64,000 bases of DNA from Solanum dulcamara (GCF_947179165.1 NC_077240.1:53840001-53904000), one strand, 5' to 3'; shown: positions 12,817-25,890, counted from the first letter of the stretch. Numbers and translations are program-made. Notes: generated by a model not told the origin, from the sequence alone.

Positions 12817-13340
12817 AAATGCAACCTTCTGTAAGACTTTATATAAATTATAGAGGGGTTCCTTTCCTTCATGCTATCACATGTATTCCCATCTATATTA
12901 TTAACATACGAGTTCTTAAGAGTTGGAGTTACCTGTAGACATCGGTTATAGGTGCAAATACTTATATTCCATGTTCTCTTCAGTTCCCCGATCATCCTCT
13001 TTCTGGTTTTGGTTTTTCCACCGTAACTTGACGGAAGATACGTCTTTAGTCTACAACCTTCCAGTTTGCCGATCCAGGATGGTGGTAGGATTTTCCTCAT
13101 AGGATTCCATCTACTGGACCTCATTTATGGAATATACCCTGGGTGACTCGTCAGTATCTAATGGACTGGGCGTATAGTTTCCAACTGAGGTGGTAAGCTT
13201 AACTTACCAGCCACGTTGCCCACCTTATGAGTAACTTGATACCGTCTAATATATTCTGGGTCAAGTTCCTTTTCTAGGTGACCCTATGATGAATATCCAA
13301 TTATCAACTTGAACTCTGTATGTCGACGTCGATTATCTGT
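12817..13340 (-). pseudogene. Decayed integrase C-terminal end of pol in element B
   Basis: Minus-strand translation around 13030-13110 gives MESYEENPTTILDRQTGRL followed by a stop. That matches the typical end of Tekay/del-like polyproteins (EEEPVAILDRQVRKLR-type), where the integrase C-terminus meets the host-targeting tail. In-frame stops are present upstream and downstream. The parallel, better copy is at 51773-51964. Confidence 0.6.
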
Positions 13341-16300
13341 ATGTCATTCCTGCCGACTCTAGGCTTTTAATCAATAGCTTGCTTAATCATGTCGAGGCCA
13401 TTGGAATACTAGAGTAGTAATTATTATTATAGGCAACTTGATAAGTTATGGATAATCATTCCGGCTACCTTCGAAGTTAATCTCCCGGCTTGTGACATAT
13501 CTTCTAGCGTCTAATAGTGCACTCAGTCTGTTTAGTAGATCGAGGGAGAAATGCGGTATAAGACCTGTCTGTGCTCCTGACCTCTTCTTGGACTGATCTC
13601 AAGGCGTTAATTATAATTGAAGTCCCTTTACCTGGATATTAGAGGAGGAAACCTCACGGAACCTTACCATTCTTCATGTTCTATAACTCCCTCTAATTTC
13701 AGCAGCATAGGTGCTCTTGATTGGAAGCAAATGGACTGATTCCTTAGCCTAATCACAACAACTCATATAGCACCCTACTCTTACCAAGTATAAAATGGGT
13801 GGGTAATGACGTGGATAATTTGGGAACCGTTAGCCTTGTATAGTCTTTCTCGACTCTTTTTAGAACTTTAATTGGCCTATATTGTTATTTTGTGGTTTTC
13901 CACTCGTTAACTGGTTCTATGTTGAAGAACCGTGGCATTCAAGTGTGTTGTCAATTACCAATTATCTAATCCTTCTTGTGTTGCTTAAGTTCTTGTTAGA
14001 ATTGCCTTAACGTATCTTATAATACTCTGGGTATATCATCTCATATCGTTTCTCCATTGCTAGTTCAGATTCTTCCATCTCGCGTGATCATACCAGCACT
14101 AACGCATTAAGTTCCATCAGAATTTTGAAGTTAAGCGTGCTGGGGCGAGAGTAATATTGGGATGGGTGACCTTTCTGGGAAGTCTTCGTGTATCATTTCA
14201 CTGTAATCCTTTCTACGATGTGCGGACACTCAATTTAGCCCAAGATTTACCTCAGTGTTGTCTCGCGAGTCTTTATGTTTTGCCCTGTCCTTCCTTTGTT
14301 ATCTTGCGACCAGTATCGGCGTAGACCTTTAGTTCCGCTATGACCATGTCCCTTTTTGGTCAGTTTGGTTTAACTTCCCCTATTGTATTCCCCCCCTTTC
14401 TGTACGCACCCATTCATTAGGGTGGGCTACTGAGTAGCGCTAAAGTTCTTTCATATAGTGACCTTTGGAGCCATTTTGAGTTTTGGCTATTATTAGCTGG
14501 CATAGCTTTAAAGGAATTTGACATATAAGCTCCCTTATCCTTTATTCACTTCGTGTTCTTCTCATTTTCTACCACAGGAGGCTTTCTATTCCTTTGTCCT
14601 TGGTTATACATTTATCGCAACATCATTTGCGACCAACTCTATAGCCAACATTTTGGCTTTTTGGTCTAGCATGTTGTCATTATCCTTCGTAGTGTCTCTT
14701 GAATAATTTGATATCCTTTCATGGTTACACTATTTTGTTTTTATACGTAGCCGCCTTCTAGGTTTATGTTGTTCAGGGTCTCGTCACAACTTCTTATCGC
14801 TGCCTTATGTAGCATTCTGGCTTCCATCCAACTATTGGTAGCCTCCGAACCTTCTTAACTTGGTTCGGCAAGATACCTTATTGAAGTTAAGACGTTCGTC
14901 TCAGATATATTCTTATATCGATTGCCTTCACCTTACTTTTGCCATTTTCTCATTAACTTTCCCCCTTTAGAGGGTACTCGCACTTTCATTTGTTTGTACT
15001 TGTAGTCGTTCAATTTCAATTAGGCAGTACTAGTATTCCGTCGATAACTATTCCAAGTTTTCTTGAAGCAATGGCTTTGTACCAACCTATATCCTTTGTT
15101 TCTTGGGACGAATAGACGTTGCATCATTTGTTCCTTAAGTTTTCCATCCTCGTCCCTTAAGGGTTCCACTATTTTTGGGGCGACGTTGTGTACACGCGTC
15201 ATTTTTTGTATCGTAAGCCCCCATGCTCTTATTGCGTTCTCAACGCAGGCCTTTAACTTAGTCAACGCATACTATGTGCGTTTGACTAGTGGTTCCACTT
15301 TATCCCTGCATACTCGTATGACACTGTTCAATTCATACTTACATATCCCCTTTTTAATTCGTATTCGTATTCAGTTCCTGACATCTCTCTAAGGTGCTTC
15401 TATTCGAAGCTCTTTCCCCAATTAGTCGGTGGAAAACTATAAACTGTTATCGCAAACCCTTTTCCAATCATTGTTGGAAGAGACTCGAATCCCTTAATCA
15501 TCATAGTACTTCCATTTTTATACTCGACCTACCTGGTTTCTTTTTGAGTTTATCTCGAGTTAGGAACAACTTATCTAATTTACAATTAGAAGTTGAGGGC
15601 TTGGTACTTCCAGAATGAGTGAAGCTCAATTATTGGGCATCTTACCTTTCCACCGGATCTCCTCTTTTTTTTTCTACAACATAATTACGGTTGGAGATAC
15701 TACGGTCTGAACTGTACTGCTCAGATAGCCTTTTATTTCTTCGAAATGATTTCCTCGAATAAGAAGAGTATCCCTTATTGACGACATGAAGAGTACCTCT
15801 TATAACTTTAACTGAATATAATAGGGGTACTTAATATCAATCTCCAGGATATCTTAAAAATCTACGTTTCATTTCCTGTTCTTGTCCTGGGAAAATTTCG
15901 ATAGAGTTTCCTCTATATTTCTTACTTATCCCAAACCTGCACGCAGAAAATACCAACAATGCCTCACAAGGCCAACACATATATATATTCATGTCACAGC
16001 TGCACAGGGCTTTCAACGTCAACAATAATATAAAAATACTGGACTTACCTCATACGTCCAACTTCAAACTGCATCTATTGCACTTCCTGACTGCATTCCC
16101 TTCAAATTTCAGCTTTACATTTCAAATAATACTTCACTACCTTACCAAACGGCTATCTTCCGTGCCTTCACTTTACTTACCTGCGTGCTTCGTGATGTCC
16201 CATGTCGTCAATTACCTCCTTTGTTGGTGTCCTCCCTCTGTTAAGATCCAAGGTTAGTATAAGGAATTTTCCTATGACTCGGATCTATAGCACGATCTCA

Positions 16301-16420
16301 GATGTAGAAGAAAGGTAACATCCTAAATATCCTATAGCTTCCTGTTTATAGATGTGGCGCGCAACACATCGATAACCAAGACTCTATTAGACACGGTCTG
16401 CAGACACTCTAAGGACGAAC
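13341..16420 (-). pseudogene. Element B interior, otherwise non-coding or decayed
   Basis: Apart from the 5S-derived block, the interior has no long frame. The longest minus-strand pieces (for example 15020-15265, 81 codons) have no family I recognise. The segment 16260-16437, minus strand, is a leader-like region between PBS and former gag. Confidence 0.6.
14083..14193 (+). pseudogene. 5S rRNA-derived sequence inside element B
   Basis: The stretch gatcataccagcactaacgc is followed by gaagttaagcgtgctggggc, gagagtaatattgggatggg and tgggaagtcttcgtg. It follows plant 5S rRNA from near its 5' end to near its 3' end. The RNA polymerase III internal promoter parts are recognisable: box A (about 14128-14149), intermediate element (14160-14170) and box C (about 14175-14190). 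It differs from the usual plant sequence in the central part (aacgcattaagttcc for aatgcaccggatccc), and the last bases are lost, so it is a pseudogene-like copy. It lies antisense to the retrotransposon. The corresponding parts of A (2150-2260) and E (52920-53030) lack it. It could be a capture, or a relic of a 5S-bearing element such as Cassandra or a 5S-derived SINE. Confidence 0.88.
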
Positions 16421-16437
16421 TGCTCTAATACTACTTC
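16421..16437 (-). other. Primer-binding-like site of element B
   Basis: The minus strand after the 5' LTR reads TAGTATTAGAGCA, close to the TGGTATCAGAGC expected for initiator-Met tRNA priming but with changes. The element A copy (20628-20642) is better preserved, TGGTATCAGAGT. Confidence 0.65.
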
Positions 16438-19400
16438 TGTCACGACCCAACCCCGTAAGCCGCGACTGGGGTCCGATCTGGACCCTCCGTATACATATCT
16501 ATCAGCTGTGGTCACATTGAACTGTAAATAAACAGTATCATATAACAAAGCCCCATTGGATGATAACATTTTCATAAACCTGTAGCCCTTTTCATTTGTA
16601 CCACAACACGATAGGGCACGCAAGCCGACAAGGCTGCCATAACATAATAACATATATCATATATCATGTAGACCCAGCTGAATCAAACTGACATACATAA
16701 CCCACATATACATGTCTGCAGATCTCTAAACATATGAATGACAACATATGGCGGGACAGGGCCCCCGCCGTACCCCTGAATGGATGAAATAATTTTTATA
16801 CATCTGTGGACAGTACCAAAAACTAGGCCCCGATACAATGGAGCCTCTTCCAACTGAGCTGCATGGAATCCTAAGCTGAAGGACTCCCAAAATCTGTATA
16901 TGTACTTGCGGGCATGAACGCAGCCCCCCCCCCCCCCGAGAAAGGAGGTCAGTACGATATATGTACTGAGTATGTAAAACATAATATAATACAACTGGAA
17001 GCATATCTGAGATAAAATAGAGGATAAGATATCAATTCAGAAACCTGTACCTGTACTTTGTGAATTACAAAATAATGCATGTTCAAGTCATATCATATAG
17101 CCGCCCTTTCGGGGGTCCGGTGAATCATCTCTGTAAAATCATCTCTGTAAAACCATCATGGCCCCAGTGCTATCACCACCTTATTACAACACATCATCAT
17201 ATATCTATACACGTATCATGGCCCTCTATTGAGGGACTCAGGGAATAATGCAGTGAACTGTGCACGAGAACATATCCTGGCCCGGGACTCAGGGAAAGAT
17301 GGGTCACAGTATACACGAGTAGAGTAATGAGCAACTATATGCAATTTAAATCATTATCGAAGACTCAACCGTAGAAGAAAATTAAGCTATTGTCTGAGAA
17401 TCAGGATTGTAATGTAATCACCTTAAATGCCCTTTAAATGCCATTAGGGGCTATACTAGTTAGTGTTTCGGGGTCCTTAGACACGTACTAAGATAATGCT
17501 AACTGCTTAAGGACTCCAGAATACATGTTTTCATATAGTCCTTACAACTAGGAGCCCGTATATTCATTAAGTCCTTAGTATAGGTAAGGCTCAAGGAAAG
17601 TAGCTTAACTGTTATAAAAGTTCGTTACCCAGAAGTGAATAAAAGACACTTAGAAATGGAATTACTTCAGAGATCACGTCATTGTTTACTTACCTCTACG
17701 ACATGCCAAAAGAAGAGAAAGAATAGGCTTTACCTACAACTAAGACATGCCAGAAGAAGAAAGAGAATAAACTATATATAGTCTGTACTTTCCTTTATGG
17801 GATCTGCATACACATATTTCATACCCGACCCATCATGGGGCTCGGTGAATCATTATGGCATCATAATCTCACTTTCGTACTAAATACGTATCAAGGGAAA
17901 TGAGAGATAGCTTTCCACACACTAGTGTTTAACACGTAGAAGCCTTACTAGGCAATACTCAATCCTTGCAGAAATTCCAATACTAAGCAGTGGATAGGGG
18001 TTATGAGGCATACTTGGAGTTTTGGGAATGGAATTATCCCCATATTCCACACACAATTCACTAAGGCTAAAACTTGCCAAAAGGAAAGAAAGATAGCTGT
18101 ACGAACTTATACCAAAACATGCCAAGAGAAAGCTTTACATACCTCTTGGGAGTTACCCTTTATCCTGCTCGCCTCGTCGTCTTCTGAACCTATTCAATAT
18201 AAAGTAATACGAATATCAACTACTCTTAACTTTTCAGTATCTGAGGTTACGCCTTAATGTTAATGGAATCTATTCCCTTAGTCGTTTCCTCGACTAGTTC
18301 TTTAGTTTGTTACGGCGTTAACGAAAATTGGGCAGCACCTCCCCTATAATGTGCCCTATCTAAATTTCCAATTAGGTCCCTAAGACCTACATCCAACCAA
18401 CAACAACCTGCAGCAGTTCATACCAATAATATACAACATAAACTCCAAACGACTTATTCAAAAAGATGATATCAAATAGGGTGTCTAGTCCTTATTTTAC
18501 AACGCCTTTAATTATACGCAACGGGGGGTCATGTGGACTCAACCAGAAGCACACTAACCCACATTAGAACATATTTAGTCCCTGCAACAAGACACCACAC
18601 CCCTGCAGCAGCAACTCATAAGAACAACGCCTTACCTTGACGACAATTCGACTATAACGACTACATTTTAGTTTATTCCGAACGCCAAGTATTCTAATGA
18701 TATTTACACACTTCCAGCCACCTATAGGGCGTGTAACATGCTCCATCAGAACACATAAAGCTCAAATTTAAAGAAGAAACCTTACCTTACGTTAAACTTG
18801 TCAAACTCGCCAAAACTATCCAAAATGTGAAATCAGGACAGCTTACTGTTTTACCTTGTCGCTTCGTTTCGAAGGGGTAATGGAGGGAAACAGGATTTAC
18901 GTCCTTCATGAAAGTTATAGACATGTGTATTAGGGTCGCAAAAAATTTCGAATCATCCCTACATCAATTTTGTACAAAATGATACGACCAAAATACTTAC
19001 AGCTGTCCGTGTAGAATTTCCAAAACCAAATCTGAGCAGTACCTCCTCTACGCTTCATCACCATTTTTCGAGCTGATAAATGTAAAACTGGATTTTGGAG
19101 TCTGAATGAAAGTTATATACCCACGAAATACCTTTCCAAAACATATTAAATCACTCGAAACAAATCTGTACACAAGAAGTTATACCAATATTACTAACCA
19201 CTGTCCCTTCCAAAAATGGGTTTGTTAACTAGCGTTTTCTCTTATTTTCTCTTCCAAATTCCAATTGCAAAGCTGGAGTTTTACTTCCATGAAGGTCTTA
19301 AAATACATATATACGTATCCACATACTTAAGGTACACCGTATATAATTAATTCACGGAAGAAAATTGGAAAACTAACCTTTAAACTTCAAGAACCATGGC

Positions 19401-20020
19401 TGCTTCTCTATTTCTCTCCCTCACGTTTTTTTTTCTCTATGTTGGCTGATGTTTTGATGGATAAATGAAGTATATGATATATATCAACATATATATGTGG
19501 CTTTAGGGTGTGACATGTGTCAACCCCAAGAGGTGACACGTGTCCAGCCCCTATTGGGCCACCGTATCATGCTGCCAACTATGGGCTGCCACGTGGCAGT
19601 GGGGTCCACCCCCCCCCCAAGAAGGTGGGTCACCTGCTTGCTTGAGGTGCTGCCACGTGTCGCTTCTTCATTGGCTACCACGTGTCGTCTTTTTTTCCCT
19701 TCCTCGTGGGCTCGTAATCTCATCTTATTTTATGTACCTATGTAATCCGTGCTACGTAAGTTTGATATATGCTTAAGTAGCTCAAGTGCATATGACTTTT
19801 AACTTAGTAGCTTACATAGGTAAATCGAGTCCTACGACTCATTACTTGGCCTCCAATTCCTTCCGGACTCTTATGATTTCATCTCCAACCTTTTCTAGTA
19901 TGGGGTATCACATTCTCCCTTCCTTAGAGCCATTTGATAGTGTCGTAACTTAAGTGGCTCACATGCTAGCTTCTAAGTAACTTAAGGGACATTCCGAGTT
20001 CAAAGATGTGGGGTGTAACA
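16438..20020 (-). repeat. 5' LTR of element B
   Basis: Near-copy of 9205-12780. It contains a run of about 14 C at 16924-16937 that differs in length from the other LTR, and the G-box cluster at 19505-19690. Confidence 0.9.
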
Positions 20021-20025
20021 TTACC

Positions 20026-20627
20026 GATAACCAAGATAGGGGACTCGAATATGCAGTAACACTTATCATTGAAGCTGGCCTGACATAGTGCTCTGTCATA
20101 AGAGCAACTGGTGGGGCTTTCGGGACCATTTCCCGGGTCATTGAGCATTCCGGGGCAATTGTCATTGGACCCTTCAAGGAATCAGCCTTATTAGCATAAT
20201 TGAGGTCCTCTGAAGGATCGGTCTTAATAGAATAGCTGGGATCCTCTGAGGGGTCAGTCTAAACTGAATGGCTCGAACTCTCCGTGCTTGGACCTAGCGC
20301 CTGAGATCCGGTCTCGAATGCACCCTGGGGCCTTCTCCGCACCCCCTCCACTGTTTAGAGCTGACTTTTTCATCTTCCACCACTATCCATACCTACCTAC
20401 AAGAAAGGAGGTCAGAAACAATCTCCTCTATAGAGGCATCACCGTACATATAACAGTTCGTTAGGGAGGAATTATCCTACTAACACAGCTCTACCGCACG
20501 ATCTCAGATGTGGAAGAAAAGTAATATCCTAAATATCCTGTAGCCTCCTACTTATAGATGTGGCACGCTACACATCGATAATCAAGACTCTACTAGACAT
20601 GATCTGCAGACAATCCAAGGATGAACT
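20026..20627 (-). pseudogene. Element A leader and gag-like remnant
   Basis: Minus-strand translation of 20026-20345 gives a short protein-like stretch. It includes RRRPQGAFETGSQALGPSTE, two acidic TDPSED motifs and KGPMTIAPECSMTRE. It has at least one in-frame stop and is cut by the insertion of B at 20020. The position just downstream of the PBS fits the start of gag. The sequence match to gag is not something I can confirm. Confidence 0.4.
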
Positions 20628-20642
20628 ACTCTGATACCACTT
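20628..20642 (-). other. Primer-binding site of element A (initiator Met tRNA type)
   Basis: The minus strand reads TGGTATCAGAGT just inside the LTR end at 20643. This is the standard TGGTATCAGAGC-like plant PBS with a change at the last base. Confidence 0.75.
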
Positions 20643-23600
20643 TATCATGACCCAACCCCATAGGCCGCAATTGGGGTCCGACCTGGACTCCTGTATACAT
20701 ATCTATCAGCTGTGGTCAAGTCGAACCATAAACAAAATAATACCATGCAATAGAACCCAATTGGGTGATAATATTTTTATAAACCTATAGCCTTTTTCAT
20801 TTGCATCCCATCATGAAAGGGCACGCAAGCCGATAAGGCTGCCATAATATAATAACACGTACAACATATCATGTAGACCCAGCTGAACCAAACTGATATA
20901 TATAACCCATAAATACATGTCTGCAGACCTCTAAAAATATCAATGACAATATATGGCGGGACAGGTCCCCCGCTGTACCCCTGAATAAATAGAACCAATT
21001 AAATAAGTTAGTGGCCAGTGCTAAAAAACTAGGCTTCAATACAATGGAGCCTCTTCCAGCTAAGCTGAATGGAATCCTAAGCTGATGGACTCTCAAAGCC
21101 TGTATTTGTACCTGCGGGTATGAAACGCAGCCCCTTGAAGACAGGGATCAGTACGACATATGTACTGAGTATGTAAAATATAACATAATACAACTTGAAG
21201 CATATTTGAAGTAGAGAAGTAGTGGATGAAATATCAAATCAGAAACATATACCTGTATCTTGGAAATCATAAAAGCATGCATGCTCAAATTATACAATAT
21301 AGCCGGCCCTATCTAGGATTCGGTGAATATAACTGTAGGACCATCATAGGCCCGGCCCATTACCACTTTATTACAATATATCATCATATATATACATACC
21401 TATCCGGCCCTCTAGTGAGGGACTCGGTGAGTTTTTCATGTTATTGCATTATTATGTCCTCGCATAGTATACCCGACCCCTTTAGTGAGGAACTCGATGG
21501 ATAATGCAGTGAACTACGCACGTCTACGTACCCGGCCTGGGAATTGGTGATAGAAGGGTTATAGTATGCACGAGTAGAGTAGTGAGTAACCTTATGCAAT
21601 TTAAAACATTATCCGATACTTGACCGTATAAGAAGATTAAACTCTCGTCTGAGGATCCGAGTAGTAGTGTACTCATCTTGAGTGTCCTCTAAATGCCATT
21701 ATGGGCTATGTCAGTTGTAATCTCAGGGACCCTAGACAGGTACTAACGCAAGGCCAAATCGGTTATGGAACCAGAACCACTTGTTATCATATAGTCTTTA
21801 AGACTTGGAGCCTGTACATTTGGTACCTCTTTAACATATAGAAGTTTCCAGAGAAATAGTTCAACTACTATAAGAGTTCAATAGTCAGAAGTAAATAGAA
21901 GATGCTTAAGAATAGAATTACCTCGGAGCTCATATCACATTTAACTTACAACTAGGACATGCCAAAAGAAGAAAAAGGATAGGCTCTATATGGCCTGCAT
22001 TTCCCTTCATGTGGTAATCACATACATATTTCGTACCCGGCCCATCCTGGGGCTCGGTAAACAATTATGGCATCATAACCTCATTTTCATACCAAGTACA
22101 TATCAAGAGAAATGAGACATAGCTTTCCACACACTACTTTTTAACACGTAGAATCTTAACAGGCAATACTCGATTCTTGCAGGAGTTCCAATACCAAGCA
22201 GTGGGTAGGGATTATGAGGCATACTTGGAGTACTGAGAATGGAATTACCCCCACATATGACATATAATTCACTTAAGGCTAAGACATGCCAAAAGGAAAG
22301 AAAGATAGCTTTACATACCTCTTACAAGTTACTCTTTATCATGTTCGCCTCATCGTCCTTTGAACCTATTCAACACGGAAGAAATACGGATATCAACCAT
22401 CCTTGACTTTTTAGCATCTTAAGTTGCACACGAGTATTCATAGAACTTATTTCCTCTCTCGTCTTCTCGACTAGTTCTTTAGCTAGTTAAGGAGTTAACT
22501 AAAATCGGGCAACACCTTTCCTATAACATGCCCTATTCGAATTTCAAATTAGATCCCTAATCACTACAGCCAACCAACAACAACAACCTTCATCTCATTT
22601 ATAAATAAAACATGGCAACATTACACAACATAAGCTCCAAACAACTTGCTTAACATTACGATACCAAAATACGGTTTCTAGTCTCTATCTTGTAAAACAT
22701 TTAACATTTGAAGCGGGGGATCGTGTCACTGCAACCATCAGCTCCCACACCTCTTTTATAATACTTGTGGATGCAACCATCAGCTCCCATACCTCTTTTA
22801 GAACACCTTAGTCCTGCAACACACCTGCAGCAGCACACCACAAGCACAATACCTCGCTTCAACTACAATTTAACTATAGCGACTCCAATTTAGTTTGTTT
22901 CCAATGTCATGCATATTTGTGGGATTTTCATATTTCCAGAAAATTACACAACGTGTAATACACTTCATAACAACACCATAAACTCTAAATTGAAGGGAAA
23001 GGTTTTACCTTACCCAAAATTGGCCCAAACTCGTCAAACTAGCCTCGGAAGTTCCTTATCGTGCTGAAACTTTAGCAGACTATTTGTATCGCTTCTTCGC
23101 TGTCCTGAATTGAAATTTCTTGTTATTAAACACCTTTATATCACCATAGTATACCATAAATAATTAATTCGCTAAACAAAATCAGGCCTTACCCCTCTTC
23201 TTGCTCAAACCCGTAGGCCTCTTCTTGCTCTTCAAGTTTTTTCTTCAACTTTCTTTTGTTTGTTCCAAGTGTAAAGATGAAGATATGGTTCCTTAGGCAT
23301 CATAAGATACATATATACATCTCCACGTGCTTTAGTAATAACGTATATAATTAATTCACGGAGAAAAAGTAGAGAGCTTACCTTGAATTCTTCTAAGTCG
23401 TAGCTAGTCTCTCTTTCTCTCACGTTTTCTCTCTTTGTTCTTGGCTATTCTTGGCTGAATTTTGGATAAGAAATAAACTTATGTCACATAATATACATAT
23501 ATAGGTTGTCTTAGGAGGTGACACATATCATCCTCATAGGGTGACACGTGTCCAGCCCCTATTGGGCCACGGATCCATGCCTTGCCTCCTAGGCTGCCAT

Positions 23601-24041
23601 GTGGCAGGTGGGGTCCACCCCCCTTCCCCAAGCAGGTAGGTGGGCGGCTGCTTCCATGTGGCACCTCCTCTTGCTGCCATATGGCACTCTCCTTTTTCTG
23701 CCACGTGTTATTCTCTCCTCTTCCTCGTGGGTTCGTAATCTTATCTCACTTTAAGAACCCGTGTACTCCTTGATATGTAAGCTTGGTATGAACTCAAGTA
23801 GCTTAAAAATGTAAGATTTTCCGAGTTGGTAGATTTTGTAAGTAAATAGAGTCCTACGACTCATTTCTAGGCCTCTAACTCCCCTCGAATTCTTATAACC
23901 TATTTCTAACCTTCCCTACCATGGGGCATCACATTCTCCCATCCTTAGAGTTGTGTGATAGTGTAGTAGATTACCTGACAAACTTGATAACTTCTAAGAA
24001 GCTTGAGAGACATTCCGAGCTCAAGAGTGTGGGGTGTAACA
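20643..24041 (-). repeat. 5' LTR of element A
   Basis: Plus-strand left end tatcatgacccaacccc (TG changed to TA), right end gtggggtgtaaca at 24041. It is related to the B LTRs throughout but clearly more diverged. It contains the promoter-like stretch around 23505-23720 with CACGTG at two sites. Confidence 0.85.
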
Positions 24042-25851
24042 CTTATGAGTCATACTTGGGGTTATATGAATGGAATTATCCCCATATTTCGTATATCAAT
24101 CACTTAAGGCTAAGACATGCCAAAAGAAAAGAAAGGGTAAGCTTCACATACCTCTTACGGATTACTCTTACACATACGCCTCCTCGTCTCTTGAACCTAT
24201 TTAACATAAAAGTAATACTAAGGTTAATGACCTTTCACTTTCCAATTTCCAACTCTACACCCAAGTACTCATAGGAGTTATTTCCTTATCCATTACCCTC
24301 GACTAGTTTGTTACTAGTTCCGAATCTACCAAAAATCAGGCAGCATCTCCCCTATAATTTCAACAACACCGAGATTTCAACTTGGCCACAATATCAACAA
24401 CCATACCAAAAACAACAACCAGCAGCATATTTACAAGTAAATCACTTCAACCTTACACAATACAAGCTCCAAATGACTAGCTCCAAACTAAGATACGAAA
24501 ATAGAGTTTTTAATCTTTATTTTACAAAATCTTTAATCATACCAAATGGAGGGTCATGTGGCTAAAGCCAAAAGCACACACACCCTTTTTAAAACACTTT
24601 GAAGCCCTGCAACATGCAACCCAACCAGCTGCACCCGCAGCACCACAACGACAACCCACTACTCGACTTCGTTTTAGCTATAGCCACTTCAATTTAGTTT
24701 GTTTCTAACGGCAAGCATCCTTATGCAATTTTTCCACTTCCAACCGTATTTAAGACATGTAATATACCTCATAACAACATCATAACCTCCAATTTGAAAG
24801 GGAAGCTCTTACCTTGTTCGAAACTCATCAAACTCATCGAAACTTGCCTCGGAAGTTCCTTTAGCGCGCCAACAACTTTGTGGCTGCTTGCTAACGTTTT
24901 GGTGCTGCTCCAAAACATAAATTTACATTAATAACACTATCATACCCTTGTGGTATACCCTAGATAATTAATTCATGGAACGGAATCGGAGAACTTAACT
25001 TTTTCTCCCCAAAACCGTAGCTCTCTCTCTCTAGCTCAAGGCTTCTTTTTTCTTCTTCTCTTTTCTAGAAATCTCTTGAAGAACATGACTTATGGGATAA
25101 GGATGAGGGAAATAAGTCATAAAACATATATATATTGGCCACCTTAGGGGGTGACACATGTCAACCCCTTATTGGTGACACTTGTCAAGCTCTCATAGGG
25201 CCAATGCACCATCTCCTCCACTTAGGGACTGCCACGTGGCATGTGGGGCCCACTCCCCTTGCTGCGGCTGTTTCCACGTGGCACTCTCTTATAGTCTTCC
25301 ACGTGGCACTCTCTCATAGGCTGCCATATGTCACTCTCTCTTTCTCCTCGTGGGTTCGTAATCTCGTCTTCTTTTACGAATCTATGTAATCTTTGCTATG
25401 TAAGCTTGGTACGCTCTTAAGTAGCTTAAGTATGTAAAAAGTCGAGTCCTACAACTCATTACTTGGCCTTCAACTCGTATTTTTCTTCTTTTTTTTCCTT
25501 TGTTCTTCTCCTTTCTCAATTTCTCTTGAAGGTTCTAAAGGTTTATGACTAAGTGCCCTTTTTTATTCATTCATCACATGGATGAATGACTTGGGCTTGG
25601 GTCTTTTGTTTGGGCCTCTCTTGTTTTCTTTTTTTTTTTATTTTTCCAAGCCCAATCACTTAGCCATAGGTTTTCATGAAACTAAGTTTTTTAAAAAAAA
25701 TTCTAATTTTGCCCTTAACCTTTTTTAGTATTTCCACATCCAATATTTTCATAACCAACTTATGTATCAAACTAGATCAAAACATAGCATTATCCTTAAC
25801 TTGTTACAATTATCTCAAAATGTCCAAATGTACAAAATACGGGTTATAACA
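24042..25851 (-). repeat. LTR fragment D, the older target into which A inserted
   Basis: From 24042 the sequence resembles the middle of an A/B-type LTR (gagtcatacttggggttatatgaatgg...gctaagacatgccaaaag). It includes a promoter stretch with three CACGTG (25233, 25275, 25300). After 25480 it diverges from A and B and ends in cgggttataaca at 25851. The left half would lie beyond the window start. The frame at 23921-24274 runs across the A/D junction and is spurious. Confidence 0.6.
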
Positions 25852-25890
25852 TCTTTTGTTATTAAGTCGAAAAAGAGGATGAATCATAAG

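Larger units (their letters stand above)
9205..20020 (-). mobile_element. Complete LTR retrotransposon B (Tekay-like, LARD-like), nested in A
   Basis: It has TG...CA ends and a perfect 5-bp target duplication, ttacc (9200-9204 and 20021-20025). The two LTRs are 9205-12780 (3,576 bp) and 16438-20020 (3,583 bp). They are nearly identical by eye over most of their length, with small indels near 9290 and in the C tracts. The interior is 3,657 bp, shorter than either LTR pair. On the minus strand the order is 5' LTR, PBS-like site, decayed interior, PPT, 3' LTR. No intact gag, protease, RT or integrase is present, only a broken integrase end, so it must have been moved by a partner element. The similar LTRs point to a fairly recent insertion, younger than A. 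Confidence 0.92.
1..24041 (-). mobile_element. LTR retrotransposon A (Ty3/gypsy Tekay-like, LARD-like), left end outside window, heavily nested
   Basis: Read on the minus strand, the 5' LTR is 20643-24041. A primer-binding-like site follows at 20628-20642. The degenerate interior lies in the pieces 20026-20642, 8736-9204, 4961-6492 and 1324-2647. The polypurine tract is at 1324-1339 and the 3' LTR is 1-1323, cut by the window. Both LTRs end on the plus strand in the same string, gagctcaagagtgtggggtgtaaca. The interior is continuous once C1, C2 and B are removed: 8736 onward and 4961 onward match consecutive parts of the interior of B. The net interior is about 3.9 kb, too short for a full gag-pol, and no long reading frame survives. 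The family call rests on terminal motifs, PPT and integrase-end remnants. The left target duplication is outside the window, so TSDs cannot be checked. Confidence 0.8.

Noticed and set aside
12726..13124. 132-codon minus-strand frame as an intact gene
   Set aside because: It starts in the interior and runs across the PPT into the LTR end; the true homology to pol is in another frame with stops.
23921..24274. 117-codon plus-strand frame
   Set aside because: It crosses the junction between the 5' LTR of A and fragment D, so it is an accidental fusion of two repeats.
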